This document shows, piece by piece, positions 7,515-14,850 of a stretch of DNA of 36,802 nucleotides. Every line of letters starts with the position of its first letter. The stretch's first letter is position 1. Location of the stretch: assembly GCA_016293865.1 (NCBI GenBank), contig JAEDDG010000021.1, forward strand, positions 1 through 36,802. Direction: 5' to 3'. A program made the translations under genes and the position numbers. The notes beneath the pieces are model-generated. The model had not been told where the DNA came from. It did no database searches and saw only the letters and a program-made list of their open reading frames with translations. Source of the stretch: Oscillospiraceae bacterium (GTDB taxonomy: Bacteria; Bacillota; Clostridia; Oscillospirales; Oscillospiraceae).

Positions 7515-9362
7515 ATGTACTGCGTAAAGAAAATCACAGATGATCTGACCTGGGTCGGCGCCAACGACAGACGGCTTGCCATGTTCGAGGGCGTGTATTC
7601 CGTCCCCGACGGTGTGTCTTACAACTCTTATCTTCTGCTGGATGATACAACGGTCTTGTTTGACACGGTGGATAAAGCTGTCAGCCGCATTTTCTTTGAA
7701 AACGTCGCGCACGTTCTGAACGGCCGCAAGCTGGACTATCTGATTGTTCAGCATATGGAGCCGGACCACTCCGCCACCATCGCGGATCTCCTGTACCGGT
7801 ATCCCGAGGTTACCATCGTCTGCAACAAGAAAACTCAGGATATGATCCGCCAGTTCTTTGACATTGATGTGGAATCCCGCACGCTGCTTGTCAACGAATC
7901 CAGCGTGCTCAGCACCGGCCGCCACGAGCTGCATTTTGTCATGGCGCCCATGGTTCACTGGCCGGAAGTGATGGTCACTTACGACGCGGCGGACAAGACC
8001 CTTTTCTCCGCTGACGCATTCGGCGTTTTCGGCGCGCTCAACGGCGCAATCTTTGCCGACGAGGTGGATTTCTGGGGCGAATATGTCGGCGAAGCACGCC
8101 GGTATTACACCAATATCGTCGGCAAGTACGGCACGCAGGTGCAGGCGCTGCTGACCAAGGCCTCCAAGCTGGAAATTGAGCGGATCTGCCCGCTGCATGG
8201 TTTTGTCTGGCGCAGCGGTATCGGCGATTATATCGACAAATATGTAAAATGGGCCACCTACACGCCGGAAGAGCAGGGCGTCATGATCGCCTACGCTTCC
8301 GTTTACGGACACACGGAAAATACGGCGGAGGTCATCTCCTCCAGGCTGCGCGACCGCGGGATTAAAACCGTTATGTATGACGTTTCCGTCACGCCCGCAT
8401 CTGAAATTGTGTCCGCCGCCTTCCGGTTCAGCCATCTGCTTTTCGCTTCCACCACCTACAACGCAGGGATCTTTGTCACGATGGAGGCACTGCTGCACGA
8501 TCTGGCCGCCCACAACATCCAGAACCGCACAGTCGCCTTTGTGGAGAACGGCTCCTGGGCGCCGACCAGCGGCAAGCTGATGCGTGAAATCTTTGCACCG
8601 CTGAAAAACATGACCATTCTGGACGAAACTGTCTCTATCCGGTCCGCTCTGAAGCCGGAACAGGAAAGCGACATTGACGCGCTTGTCAATGCGATCGCCG
8701 CCGACTTTGCGCCGTCCGCTCCCGGCAGTGCGGATGCCGCTCCCGCCACAGTCGAGCCGTCCGCCATGTTTACGCTGTCTTACGGTCTGTTCGTCCTGAC
8801 CGCACGCGACGGCAGCAAGGACAACGGCTGCATCATCAACACTGCATCCCAGGTCACTGACACGCCCAAGCGGATTTCCATTACCGTCAACAAGGCAAAC
8901 CTCACCCACGATATGATCAAAAAGACCGGCGTATTCAATCTGTCCGTGCTGACTGAATCGGTCCCCTTCAAGGTCTTCAAGCGATTCGGCTTCCAGAGCG
9001 GCCGGGATGCCGACAAATTTGCGGAGTGCAGCTGCGACGCGCGCAGCGCCAATGGCCTGCGCTACATTCCCAAGTATACAAACGCTTTTATCTCCGGCAA
9101 GGTCATTTCCGCGCAGGACTGCGGCACCCACACGCTCTTTATCGCCGAGGTGACGGAAGCGAAGGTGCTCTCTGACGAACGCAGCGTCACCTACGCCTAC
9201 TACTTTGATCACATCAAGCCCAAGCCCATTCCCACAGGCGAAAAGAAAAAGGGCTATGTGTGCAAAATCTGCGGCTATGTATACGAGGGCGATGAACTCC
9301 CGGCCGACTTTGTCTGCCCGCTGTGCAAACACGGCGCCGAGGATTTTGAGCCTTTGCAGTAA
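7515..9362 (+). CDS. FprA-type flavodiiron protein fused to flavin reductase and rubredoxin domains
   Basis: Predicted cytoplasmic NAD(P)H-dependent reductase of O2 (to water) and/or NO, 615 residues. Four modules in order: metallo-beta-lactamase diiron domain (about 1-250), flavodoxin-like FMN domain (about 255-395, YASVYGHTENT), flavin reductase-like domain (about 420-565, from MFTLSYGLFVLTA), and rubredoxin (about 575-615, CKICGY and CPLCK). All diiron ligands are present: H80-x-E82-x-D84-H85, H148, D167 and H228. In Moorella, FprA and the flavin reductase-rubredoxin Hrb are separate proteins that work as a pair; here both are one chain. The ATG at 7515 follows AAGGAGAGG; the upstream in-frame extension enters malQ and crosses the promoter. 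A free rubredoxin follows 35 nt later. Confidence 0.95.
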   Translation: MYCVKKITDDLTWVGANDRRLAMFEGVYSVPDGVSYNSYLLLDDTTVLFDTVDKAVSRIFFENVAHVLNGRKLDYLIVQHMEPDHSATIADLLYRYPEVTIVCNKKTQDMIRQFFDIDVESRTLLVNESSVLSTGRHELHFVMAPMVHWPEVMVTYDAADKTLFSADAFGVFGALNGAIFADEVDFWGEYVGEARRYYTNIVGKYGTQVQALLTKASKLEIERICPLHGFVWRSGIGDYIDKYVKWATYTPEEQGVMIAYASVYGHTENTAEVISSRLRDRGIKTVMYDVSVTPASEIVSAAFRFSHLLFASTTYNAGIFVTMEALLHDLAAHNIQNRTVAFVENGSWAPTSGKLMREIFAPLKNMTILDETVSIRSALKPEQESDIDALVNAIAADFAPSAPGSADAAPATVEPSAMFTLSYGLFVLTARDGSKDNGCIINTASQVTDTPKRISITVNKANLTHDMIKKTGVFNLSVLTESVPFKVFKRFGFQSGRDADKFAECSCDARSANGLRYIPKYTNAFISGKVISAQDCGTHTLFIAEVTEAKVLSDERSVTYAYYFDHIKPKPIPTGEKKKGYVCKICGYVYEGDELPADFVCPLCKHGAEDFEPLQ

Positions 9363-9397
9363 TCCAGATCCCATTTTCTGAAAGGAGTATGAACCAT

Positions 9398-9553
9398 ATG
9401 AAGTACGTTTGCGATGTCTGCGGTTACACGTATGACGAAGCGCTGGGCGATCCCGACAACGGCATCGCGCCGGGCACCAAATGGGAAGATCTTCCTGATG
9501 ATTTTGTGTGCCCCCTGTGCGGCGTAGGCAAAGACATGTTCTCTGCCCAGTAA
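9398..9553 (+). CDS. Rubredoxin
   Basis: Small electron carrier of 51 residues with one Fe held by four cysteines: C5-x2-C8 (CDVCGY) and C38-x2-C41 (CPLCGV). The body has the classical DPDNGIAPGTKWEDLPDDF stretch. Start at ATG 9398, about 10 nt after AAAGGAG; an in-frame ATG at 9389 is only 1 nt from that ribosome binding site. Its likely job is to pass electrons to the flavodiiron enzyme or to a peroxidase of the rubrerythrin type. It shares a transcript with the upstream gene and is closed by a strong hairpin. Confidence 0.96.
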   Translation: MKYVCDVCGYTYDEALGDPDNGIAPGTKWEDLPDDFVCPLCGVGKDMFSAQ

Positions 9554-9560
9554 AATGCAC

Positions 9561-9592
9561 GACCCGGCGTACAGCTTCCTGTGCGCCGGGTC
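9561..9592 (+). terminator. Hairpin terminator after rubredoxin
   Basis: About 14 bp of stem, GACCCGGCG + TACAG pairing with CTGTG + CGCCGGGTC, around a CTTC loop. It is followed by CTCTCTCT rather than a pure T-run, so termination is likely but perhaps incomplete. Confidence 0.7.
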
Positions 9593-9637
9593 CTCTCTCT
9601 GCCGTCAATTCTGCGCCAGACACTCAGTTCTGCCACG

Positions 9638-9665
9638 TTGACAACGTCCTGCAAGATGATATAAT
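9638..9665 (+). promoter_or_regulatory. sigma-A promoter for the Mrp gene
   Basis: Perfect TTGACA (9638-9643), a 16-nt spacer and perfect TATAAT (9660-9665). It predicts a 5' UTR of about 115 nt. Confidence 0.8.
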
Positions 9666-9671
9666 AATCAC

Positions 9672-9787
9672 AATGTTTTTCCGGGACCGCCTGTCTTTTT
9701 ACGTATTGCAGCCGCGGTCACCCTGTCTGCCGCGGCGCCTGCGCAGCCGGACAGGCCAATAAATCAGTCTGATTAGGAGTAGTGAAA
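9672..9787 (+). promoter_or_regulatory. Structured 5' leader of the Mrp gene
   Basis: Inverted repeats seen: A, GACCGC 9685-9690 with GCGGTC 9714-9719; B, GCCGCGG 9711-9717 with CCGCGGC 9730-9736; C, CCTGTC 9722-9727 with GACAGG 9750-9755; D, AATCA 9762-9766 with TGATT 9770-9774, next to the GGAG. A and B share bases, so they exclude each other. The C arm lies in the B loop, which would make a pseudoknot. It matches no riboswitch class I recognise. Confidence 0.45.
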
Positions 9788-10621
9788 ATGAGCGAAGAAT
9801 GCACCCATGACTGCAGCACCTGCAGCGCAGCCTGCGCCAGCAAGGAAGGCGGTCAGCAGCCGGAGAATATGAAAGAGCCGGCAAACCAGTTTTCAAAGGT
9901 CGGCAAAATGATCGCTGTTGTCAGCGGCAAGGGCGGCGTGGGCAAGTCCCTTGTGACAAGCCTGATGGCTGTTTCCATGCAGCGCGCCGGCTACAAGTCC
10001 GCCATTATGGACGCGGATCTCACCGGCCCCTCCATTCCCAAGGCCTTCGGCATTCAGGAGCGCGTCAAGGGCAGTGAATTCGGTCTTCTCCCCTGCACGT
10101 CCAAACTGGGCACAGCCATCATGAGCATCAATCTGCTGCTTGAAAACGAGACGGATCCCGTCGTCTGGCGCGGCCCTGTCATCGCGGGAACTGTCAAGCA
10201 GTTCTGGACTGACGTCTGCTGGGGTCATCAGGATTATATGTTCATCGACATGCCACCCGGAACAGGCGATGTGCCTCTGACTGTATTCCAGTCACTGCCG
10301 GTTGACGGCATCATTATCGTGACCTCTCCGCAGGAGCTTGTCTCTATGATCGTTGAAAAAGCGGTCAGGATGGCTGATATGATGGACGTTCCCATCATGG
10401 GCATTGTGGAGAACATGTCTTACTTCCAGTGTCCGGACTGCGGCAAAAAGCACAGCATCTTCGGTGAAAGCCATATTGACGAAATTGCCGCTTCCCACGG
10501 CATTTCCACCGTGTGCCGCCTGCCCATTGATCCCAAGCTGGCCGCCGCGTGCGACGCCGGCATGATCGAACTGTTTGAAGGCAGCTGGCTTGACGATATG
10601 GTCAAGGCCGTCGAAAAGTAG
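9788..10621 (+). CDS. mrp: Mrp/NBP35-family Fe-S cluster carrier ATPase
   Basis: P-loop ATPase of 277 residues that is thought to bind and hand on Fe-S clusters in the cytoplasm. Motifs: deviant Walker A GKGGVGKS (47-54), MDADLTGPSIPK (74-85), DMPPGTGD (154-161), and the cluster-binding C215-x2-C218 (CPDCGKKH). The N-terminus carries four more cysteines, C5, C9, C12 and C16, as in clostridial and Nbp35-like members; they may hold a second cluster. ATG 9788 has GGAG 8 nt upstream; a GTG two codons earlier is less well spaced. It follows the flavodiiron/rubredoxin pair but has its own promoter. Confidence 0.95.
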   Translation: MSEECTHDCSTCSAACASKEGGQQPENMKEPANQFSKVGKMIAVVSGKGGVGKSLVTSLMAVSMQRAGYKSAIMDADLTGPSIPKAFGIQERVKGSEFGLLPCTSKLGTAIMSINLLLENETDPVVWRGPVIAGTVKQFWTDVCWGHQDYMFIDMPPGTGDVPLTVFQSLPVDGIIIVTSPQELVSMIVEKAVRMADMMDVPIMGIVENMSYFQCPDCGKKHSIFGESHIDEIAASHGISTVCRLPIDPKLAAACDAGMIELFEGSWLDDMVKAVEK

Positions 10622-10654
10622 CAGCGTGCGCCGGCTTTCCGGCCGGACACAGAG

Positions 10655-10697
10655 AAAGGGCATATCTGAAAGAGAACTTTCAGATATGCCCTTTTTT
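10655..10697. terminator. Bidirectional terminator between mrp and rplQ
   Basis: Perfect 15-bp stem: GGGCATATCTGAAAG (10658-10672) and its complement (10677-10691) around AGAA, flanked by AAA on the left and six T on the right. It ends both the plus-strand mrp transcript and the minus-strand ribosomal transcript. Confidence 0.93.
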
Positions 10698-10720
10698 CAA
10701 TCTGTTTGTTCGAGCGGTGC

Positions 10721-11062
10721 TTACACCAATTCGACAATGGCCATCTCGGCAGCGTCGCCGCGGCGGGGACCGATCTTGGTGATGCGGGTATAGCCGCCGT
10801 TGCGCTCAGCATACTTGGGTGCCAGTTCCTTGAACACCTTGGTCACCACGTCTTCTCTGGTGATGAAGGACAGAGCCTGACGGCGGGATGCGAGCGTGTT
10901 GTCTTTACCGAGCGTTATCATTTTCTCAGCAAGAGGAGCCAGCTCCTTGGCTCTGGTCGCAGTGGTCTCCATTCTTCCCTTATCCAGGAAATCGGTGACC
11001 TGCTGTCTGAGCATTGCCATACGCTGATCGGTAGTCTTGCCAAGCTTACGGGTTCCGGGCAT
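10721..11062 (-). CDS. rplQ: 50S ribosomal protein L17
   Basis: Large-subunit protein of 113 residues, the last gene of the ribosomal cluster. The N-terminus MPGTRKLGKTTDQRMAMLRQ matches the family (normally MxxRKLGRxxxHRxAMLRN), followed by TTATRAKELAPLAEKMITL. The C-terminus GPRRGDAAEMAIVELV is typical. It starts 25 nt after the rpoA stop, behind AGGAGG, and is closed by the terminator at 10655-10697. Confidence 0.97.
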   Translation of the reverse strand: MPGTRKLGKTTDQRMAMLRQQVTDFLDKGRMETTATRAKELAPLAEKMITLGKDNTLASRRQALSFITREDVVTKVFKELAPKYAERNGGYTRITKIGPRRGDAAEMAIVELV

Positions 11063-11087
11063 TTCGTTTACCTCCTTCTGATCAGGA

Positions 11088-12038
11088 TCAGTTGTTATCC
11101 TCGCTGGCCAGTGACAGGCCCATCATAGCGAGTTTGTGTTCTACCTCTTCCAGCGACTTGTGGCCAAGGTTGCGCACCTTGATCATCTCATCCTCCGTCT
11201 TGGAGATCAGATCCTCGACGGTATTGATGTTCGCTCTCTTCAGGCAGTTGAAGCTGCGGACCGAGAGATCCAGCTCCTCAATGGTCATCTCAAGCACTTT
11301 GTCCCGCTGGGTCTCGGCCTTCTCCACCACCGTGGGCTTCGCGCCGATTGTCTCAGACAGGTCGGTAAACAGTGCAAAATGGTCGCAGAGGATCTTTGCG
11401 CCCAGGGACAGTGCGTCTCTGGCGGTGATGGTCTTGTCAGTCCAGACCTCAATAGTCAGCTTGTCAAAGTCAGTCATATTGCCAACGCGGGTATTTTCAA
11501 CCGTATAGTTGACCTTCAGAACCGGCGTGTAAATTGAGTCCACAGGAATCACACCGATCACCGGCTGGGGCAGCTTGTTCCGCTCAGCAGATACATAGCC
11601 TCTGCCGTGATTCAGCGTCAGTTCCATGGAGAGGGAAGCGTCCGGACCCAGCGTCGCGATATGCAGCTCGGGATTGAGGATCTCAACCTCTGCGTCACAC
11701 TTGATGTCGCCGGCCGTGACTTCACATTCGCCCATGGCCTCAATATAGACTGTCTTTGCTCCCTGAGAATGCAGCCTTGCAATAATTCTCTTGACGTTAA
11801 GCACGATTTCCGTCACGTCTTCCTTGACGCCGGGAATCGTAGAAAACTCATGCTGGATACCGGCTATCTTTATGGAAGTAACAGCCGTTCCTGGGAGGGA
11901 TGAGAGGAGAATTCTGCGAAGGGAGTTGCCCAATGTCGTGCCGTAACCGCGCTCCAAAGGCTCAACAACATATTTGCCATATGAGTCATCGCCGGGGGTC
12001 TCAATGCATTCGATTCGCGGTTTTTCTATTTCTATCAT
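11088..12038 (-). CDS. rpoA: DNA-directed RNA polymerase subunit alpha
   Basis: Alpha subunit, 316 residues; its dimer nucleates RNA polymerase assembly and its C-terminal domain contacts promoter UP DNA and activators. The assembly domain (about 1-230) holds GYGTTLGNSLRRILLSSLPG, and the C-terminal domain (about 250-310) holds SVRSFNCLKRANINTVEDL and the helix-hairpin-helix RNLGHKSLEEV. ATG 12038 follows AGGAGG by 9 nt; the 15-codon upstream extension has no support. The 73-nt gap to rpsD contains a small GGCGC/GCGCC hairpin. Confidence 0.98.
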   Translation of the reverse strand: MIEIEKPRIECIETPGDDSYGKYVVEPLERGYGTTLGNSLRRILLSSLPGTAVTSIKIAGIQHEFSTIPGVKEDVTEIVLNVKRIIARLHSQGAKTVYIEAMGECEVTAGDIKCDAEVEILNPELHIATLGPDASLSMELTLNHGRGYVSAERNKLPQPVIGVIPVDSIYTPVLKVNYTVENTRVGNMTDFDKLTIEVWTDKTITARDALSLGAKILCDHFALFTDLSETIGAKPTVVEKAETQRDKVLEMTIEELDLSVRSFNCLKRANINTVEDLISKTEDEMIKVRNLGHKSLEEVEHKLAMMGLSLASEDNN

Positions 12039-12111
12039 AACTTTTACCCTCCTTTTTCCTTTGGCGCCTGCGCGCCGTTTCATTCAGCTTACCAATATGA
12101 GGGTCAAGGTT

Positions 12112-12738
12112 TTACTTGGAATAGAGCTCGACGATCAGCTGCTCCTCGATGGGGAGATCAATGTCTTCTCTTGCCGGCTCGGCAACGACTTTTGCAGTCA
12201 TATTTGCCGCGTCATATTCAAGCCACTTCGGCGGCTGACGGAAGGAGTTGGCTTCCACGGAGGATTTGAACTTCTCCAGGCTGCGGCTGGCTTCCTTAAC
12301 AGCAATGACCATGCCCGGCTTCACCAGGAAAGAAGGCACATTGACCTTCCGGCCGTTGACGGTGAAGTGGCCGTGGATCACGAGCTGTCTTGCTTCAGCG
12401 CGGCTCATGGCGAAGCCCAGTCTGTAAACGACATTGTCCAGACGGGTCTCCAGCAGGGACAGCAGGTTTTCACCGGCCTTACCCTTTTTCTTGCTGGCCA
12501 GCTCAAAATAGTTTCTGAACTGGGTCTCCAGTACGCCGTAATATCTCTTGGCTTTCTGCTTCTCACGCAGCTGCGTGCCATACTCGGAGACCTTGCTCCG
12601 GCCCTGTCCATGCATGCCGGGCGCATAAGATCTGCGGGTAATCGCGCACTTATCAGTGTAGCATCTGTCACCCTTCAAAAAGAGCTTCTGGCCCTCTCTG
12701 CGGCAAAGGCGGCAAACAGCGTCGGTATATCTTGCCAT
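12112..12738 (-). CDS. rpsD: 30S ribosomal protein S4 (zinc-binding form)
   Basis: Primary 16S rRNA-binding protein of 208 residues that nucleates the 30S body. The N-terminus keeps a zinc site: C9-x2-C12, C26 and C31. The S4 RNA-binding domain is near residues 95-160 (LDNVVYRLGFAMSRAEARQLVIHGHFTVNGR). In E. coli S4 represses the alpha operon; here the gene sits in that operon and a hairpin spacer precedes rpsM, so autogenous control is possible but unproven. Confidence 0.98.
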   Translation of the reverse strand: MARYTDAVCRLCRREGQKLFLKGDRCYTDKCAITRRSYAPGMHGQGRSKVSEYGTQLREKQKAKRYYGVLETQFRNYFELASKKKGKAGENLLSLLETRLDNVVYRLGFAMSRAEARQLVIHGHFTVNGRKVNVPSFLVKPGMVIAVKEASRSLEKFKSSVEANSFRQPPKWLEYDAANMTAKVVAEPAREDIDLPIEEQLIVELYSK

Positions 12739-12752
12739 GTTCCGTACCCTCC

Positions 12753-13151
12753 TTAAACTCTGCGTCTTTTCGGCGGACGGCAGCCGTTGTGCGGGATCGG
12801 AGTAACATCCTTGATCATGGTTACTTCGAGGCCTGCGGTCTGCAGTGCGCGGATAGCGGCTTCTCTTCCGGAGCCGGGGCCCTTGACGAAAACTTCAACA
12901 GTCTTCAGGCCATGCTCCATCGCGGCCTTCGCAGCCGTCTCAGCTGCAGTGGACGCGGCGAACGGCGTGGACTTCTTGCTGCCGCGGAAGCCCATACCGC
13001 CGGAAGACGCCCAGGAAATCGCATTGCCGTTGGGGTCGGTGATGGTTACCATCGTGTTGTTGAAGGACGAACGGATATGCACTGCGCCCTTTTCAATGTT
13101 CTTACGCTCGCGGCGTCTGGTTCTGACTTTTTTTCCTTTCGGTGCTGCCAT
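12753..13151 (-). CDS. rpsK: 30S ribosomal protein S11
   Basis: Platform protein of the small subunit, 132 residues, near the E-site mRNA path. Family stretches seen: HIRSSFNNTMVTITDPNGN, SSGGMGFRGSKKSTPFAA, and the basic C-terminus CRPPKRRRV. It lies 14 nt from both rpsM and rpsD with AGGAGG-like sites. Its length and ends are normal. Confidence 0.98.
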   Translation of the reverse strand: MAAPKGKKVRTRRRERKNIEKGAVHIRSSFNNTMVTITDPNGNAISWASSGGMGFRGSKKSTPFAASTAAETAAKAAMEHGLKTVEVFVKGPGSGREAAIRALQTAGLEVTMIKDVTPIPHNGCRPPKRRRV

Positions 13152-13165
13152 TACATATCCCTCCT

Positions 13166-13534
13166 TTACTTCTTCTTATTGGCCATGGTCTTCTTGGGAC
13201 CTTTGCGGGTACGCGCATTGGTCTTGCTTCTCTGGCCGCGGACAGGCAGTCCTTTTCTGTGGCGGGTGCCGCGATAGCTGCCGATCTCCATCAGACGCTT
13301 GACATCAAGCGCCAGGGCGCGGCGCAGATCGCCTTCGACAACATAGTTCTTGTCGATGCACTCACGCAGCTTTGCCTCTTCGTCCTCGGTCAGATCCTTG
13401 ACTCTGGTATCGGGATTGATACCGGTCTGCTCAAGAATCTTCTTCGCACTGGTCTTGCCTATGCCATACACATAAGTAAGGCCGATCTCGATTCTCTTAT
13501 CTCTGGGCAGGTCAACGCCGGAAATACGTGCCAT
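13166..13534 (-). CDS. rpsM: 30S ribosomal protein S13
   Basis: Head protein of the small subunit, 122 residues; its basic tail reaches the P-site tRNA and it contacts L5 across the subunit bridge. Seen: MARISGVDLPRDKRIEIGLTY at the start, GIGKTSAKKILEQ (helix-hairpin-helix), and the tail RGTRHRKGLPVRGQRSKTNA. ATG 13534 is the family start although AAAGGA is 13 nt away; a TTG three codons upstream sits only 4 nt from that site, so both starts may be used. Confidence 0.97.
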   Translation of the reverse strand: MARISGVDLPRDKRIEIGLTYVYGIGKTSAKKILEQTGINPDTRVKDLTEDEEAKLRECIDKNYVVEGDLRRALALDVKRLMEIGSYRGTRHRKGLPVRGQRSKTNARTRKGPKKTMANKKK

Positions 13535-13628
13535 ACTTGTCAATCATTCCTTTCGTTTTTTCTAACGAATGGCCGCAGTGTCCTGCCGCTGCGGCGGACA
13601 CGGGCCTGAAGTGCCGATCGTCTGACGA
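13535..13628 (-). promoter_or_regulatory. Hairpin-containing spacer before rpsM
   Basis: A 94-nt gap in an otherwise packed operon. It holds an inverted repeat at 13578-13601 (GTGTCC + GCCGC against GCGGC + GGACAC, one bulged base) and a small TCGTC/GACGA repeat near 13618-13628. Its place just before rpsM is that of the S4-controlled alpha-operon leader in E. coli. I cannot show that the fold is the same. Confidence 0.4.
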
Positions 13629-13742
13629 TCAGCCCTGTCTCTGCTTATGTTTGGGATTTTCGCAAATCACCATAACTTTGCCCTTGCGCTTGATAATCTT
13701 GCATTTTTCACACATGGGCTTAACAGACGGTCTGACTTTCAT
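13629..13742 (-). CDS. rpmJ: 50S ribosomal protein L36 (zinc-binding form)
   Basis: Smallest ribosomal protein here, 37 residues: MKVRPSVKPMCEKC... ending HKQRQG. The zinc ligands C11, C14, C27 and H32 are all present, so this is the zinc (C+) paralog. The ATG follows AGGAGG by 9 nt. It lies between infA and rpsM as in most Gram-positive clusters. Confidence 0.97.
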   Translation of the reverse strand: MKVRPSVKPMCEKCKIIKRKGKVMVICENPKHKQRQG

Positions 13743-13790
13743 TTGAAATAACCTCCTGTGTTTTCATCGAGCAGTTAAGGCGTTTCCTCC

Positions 13791-14009
13791 TTACTTGCTG
13801 CGCCATGTGATTCTTCCGCGCGTCAGGTCATATGGGGACATCTGCACCGTGACCTTGTCACCCGGGAGAATCCTGATAAAATTCATCCGGAGCTTTCCGG
13901 AAATATGCGCCAGTATTGTGTGCCCGTTGCCTATATCGACCTGAAACATCGTATTTGGCAGGGACTCAACTACTGTTCCTTCCAATTCGATTACGTCGTC
14001 TTTAGCCAA
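13791..14009 (-). CDS. infA: Translation initiation factor IF-1
   Basis: OB-fold protein of 72 residues that occupies the A site during initiation. The sequence (AKDDVIELEGTVVESLPN ... ITWRSK) is full length. The start is a TTG (14009-14007), 9 nt after a perfect AGGAGG; no ATG fits, and the in-frame extension upstream to 14135 runs into map. In many Clostridia a small KOW-domain gene separates map and infA; here there is only a 79-nt gap and no such gene. Confidence 0.97.
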   Translation of the reverse strand: MAKDDVIELEGTVVESLPNTMFQVDIGNGHTILAHISGKLRMNFIRILPGDKVTVQMSPYDLTRGRITWRSK

Positions 14010-14088
14010 ACTTACATACCTCCTTTTCTCCGAACTGCGCCGCGCGCAGCGGCGCATCTCTCTCCCACACCAAAGGATTTTGTGCCGT

Positions 14089-14850
14089 TCATAACACTTT
14101 TCCTCCAACTGCGGTAAGAATTTCCGGCTTTCCATCGGTAATCAGCACCGAGTTTTCGTAATGTGCTGAAAGGCTGCCGTCTGCGGTTTTCACCGTCCAG
14201 CCGTCTTTCAGAACCCGGATCTGCCAGCCGCCGGCATTGACCATAGGTTCAATGGCCAGCGTCATCCCCGGATACAGCCGGGGGCCGGGCCTTTCGGTTG
14301 CGTAATTGGGAACCTCCGGGTCCTCGTGCATCACGGCGCCTACGCCGTGTCCGACATAATCCCTGACTACTGAAAAGCCGTTTGCCTCCACATACTGCTG
14401 GATGGCGGCGCCGATATCACCGACTCTGCGGCCCGGTACAGCGCAGGCAATGCCCTCGAAAAAGCTCTGCCGTGTCACCTGTACCAGCCGCTGCGCCTCC
14501 TCAGTGCCTGCTCCAGCAATAAAGGTGGCAGCGCAGTCGCCCACAAAGCCGTGATATGTGGCGCCTACATCAATGCTGACAACGTCGCCCTCCACAAGCC
14601 TCCGTTTTCCGGGAATGCCGTGAATCACTTCGTCGTTGACTGAGACGCAGACGCTGGCCGGATACCCGCAGTAATGCAGGAACGTGGGCGTTGCGTGTCT
14701 GGAAAGAATGAATGCGTGAACTGCTCTGTCAATCTCACGGGTTGTTACGCCAGGGGTCACCATTTCCCCTGCCAAAGCACGGGCTGCCGCGGCAATTTCT
14801 CCCGCCTGGCGCATCGTTTCGATTTCCATGAGGGTCTTGAGTTTGACCAT
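14089..14850 (-). CDS. map: Methionine aminopeptidase, type I
   Basis: Cytoplasmic metalloprotease that removes the N-terminal Met from new proteins. It is 253 residues long without an N-terminal zinc extension. All five metal ligands are in place: D94, D105, H168, E201 and E232, plus substrate-binding H77 (VIHGIP). The start ATG shares one base with the adk stop (TAATG), so the two are probably translationally coupled. Confidence 0.98.
   Translation of the reverse strand: MVKLKTLMEIETMRQAGEIAAAARALAGEMVTPGVTTREIDRAVHAFILSRHATPTFLHYCGYPASVCVSVNDEVIHGIPGKRRLVEGDVVSIDVGATYHGFVGDCAATFIAGAGTEEAQRLVQVTRQSFFEGIACAVPGRRVGDIGAAIQQYVEANGFSVVRDYVGHGVGAVMHEDPEVPNYATERPGPRLYPGMTLAIEPMVNAGGWQIRVLKDGWTVKTADGSLSAHYENSVLITDGKPEILTAVGGKVL

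Noticed and set aside
7479..9623. 714-codon open frame on the minus strand across the flavodiiron and rubredoxin genes
   Set aside because: It is antisense to two genes with intact motifs, has no recognisable family features, and arises from high GC and codon bias.
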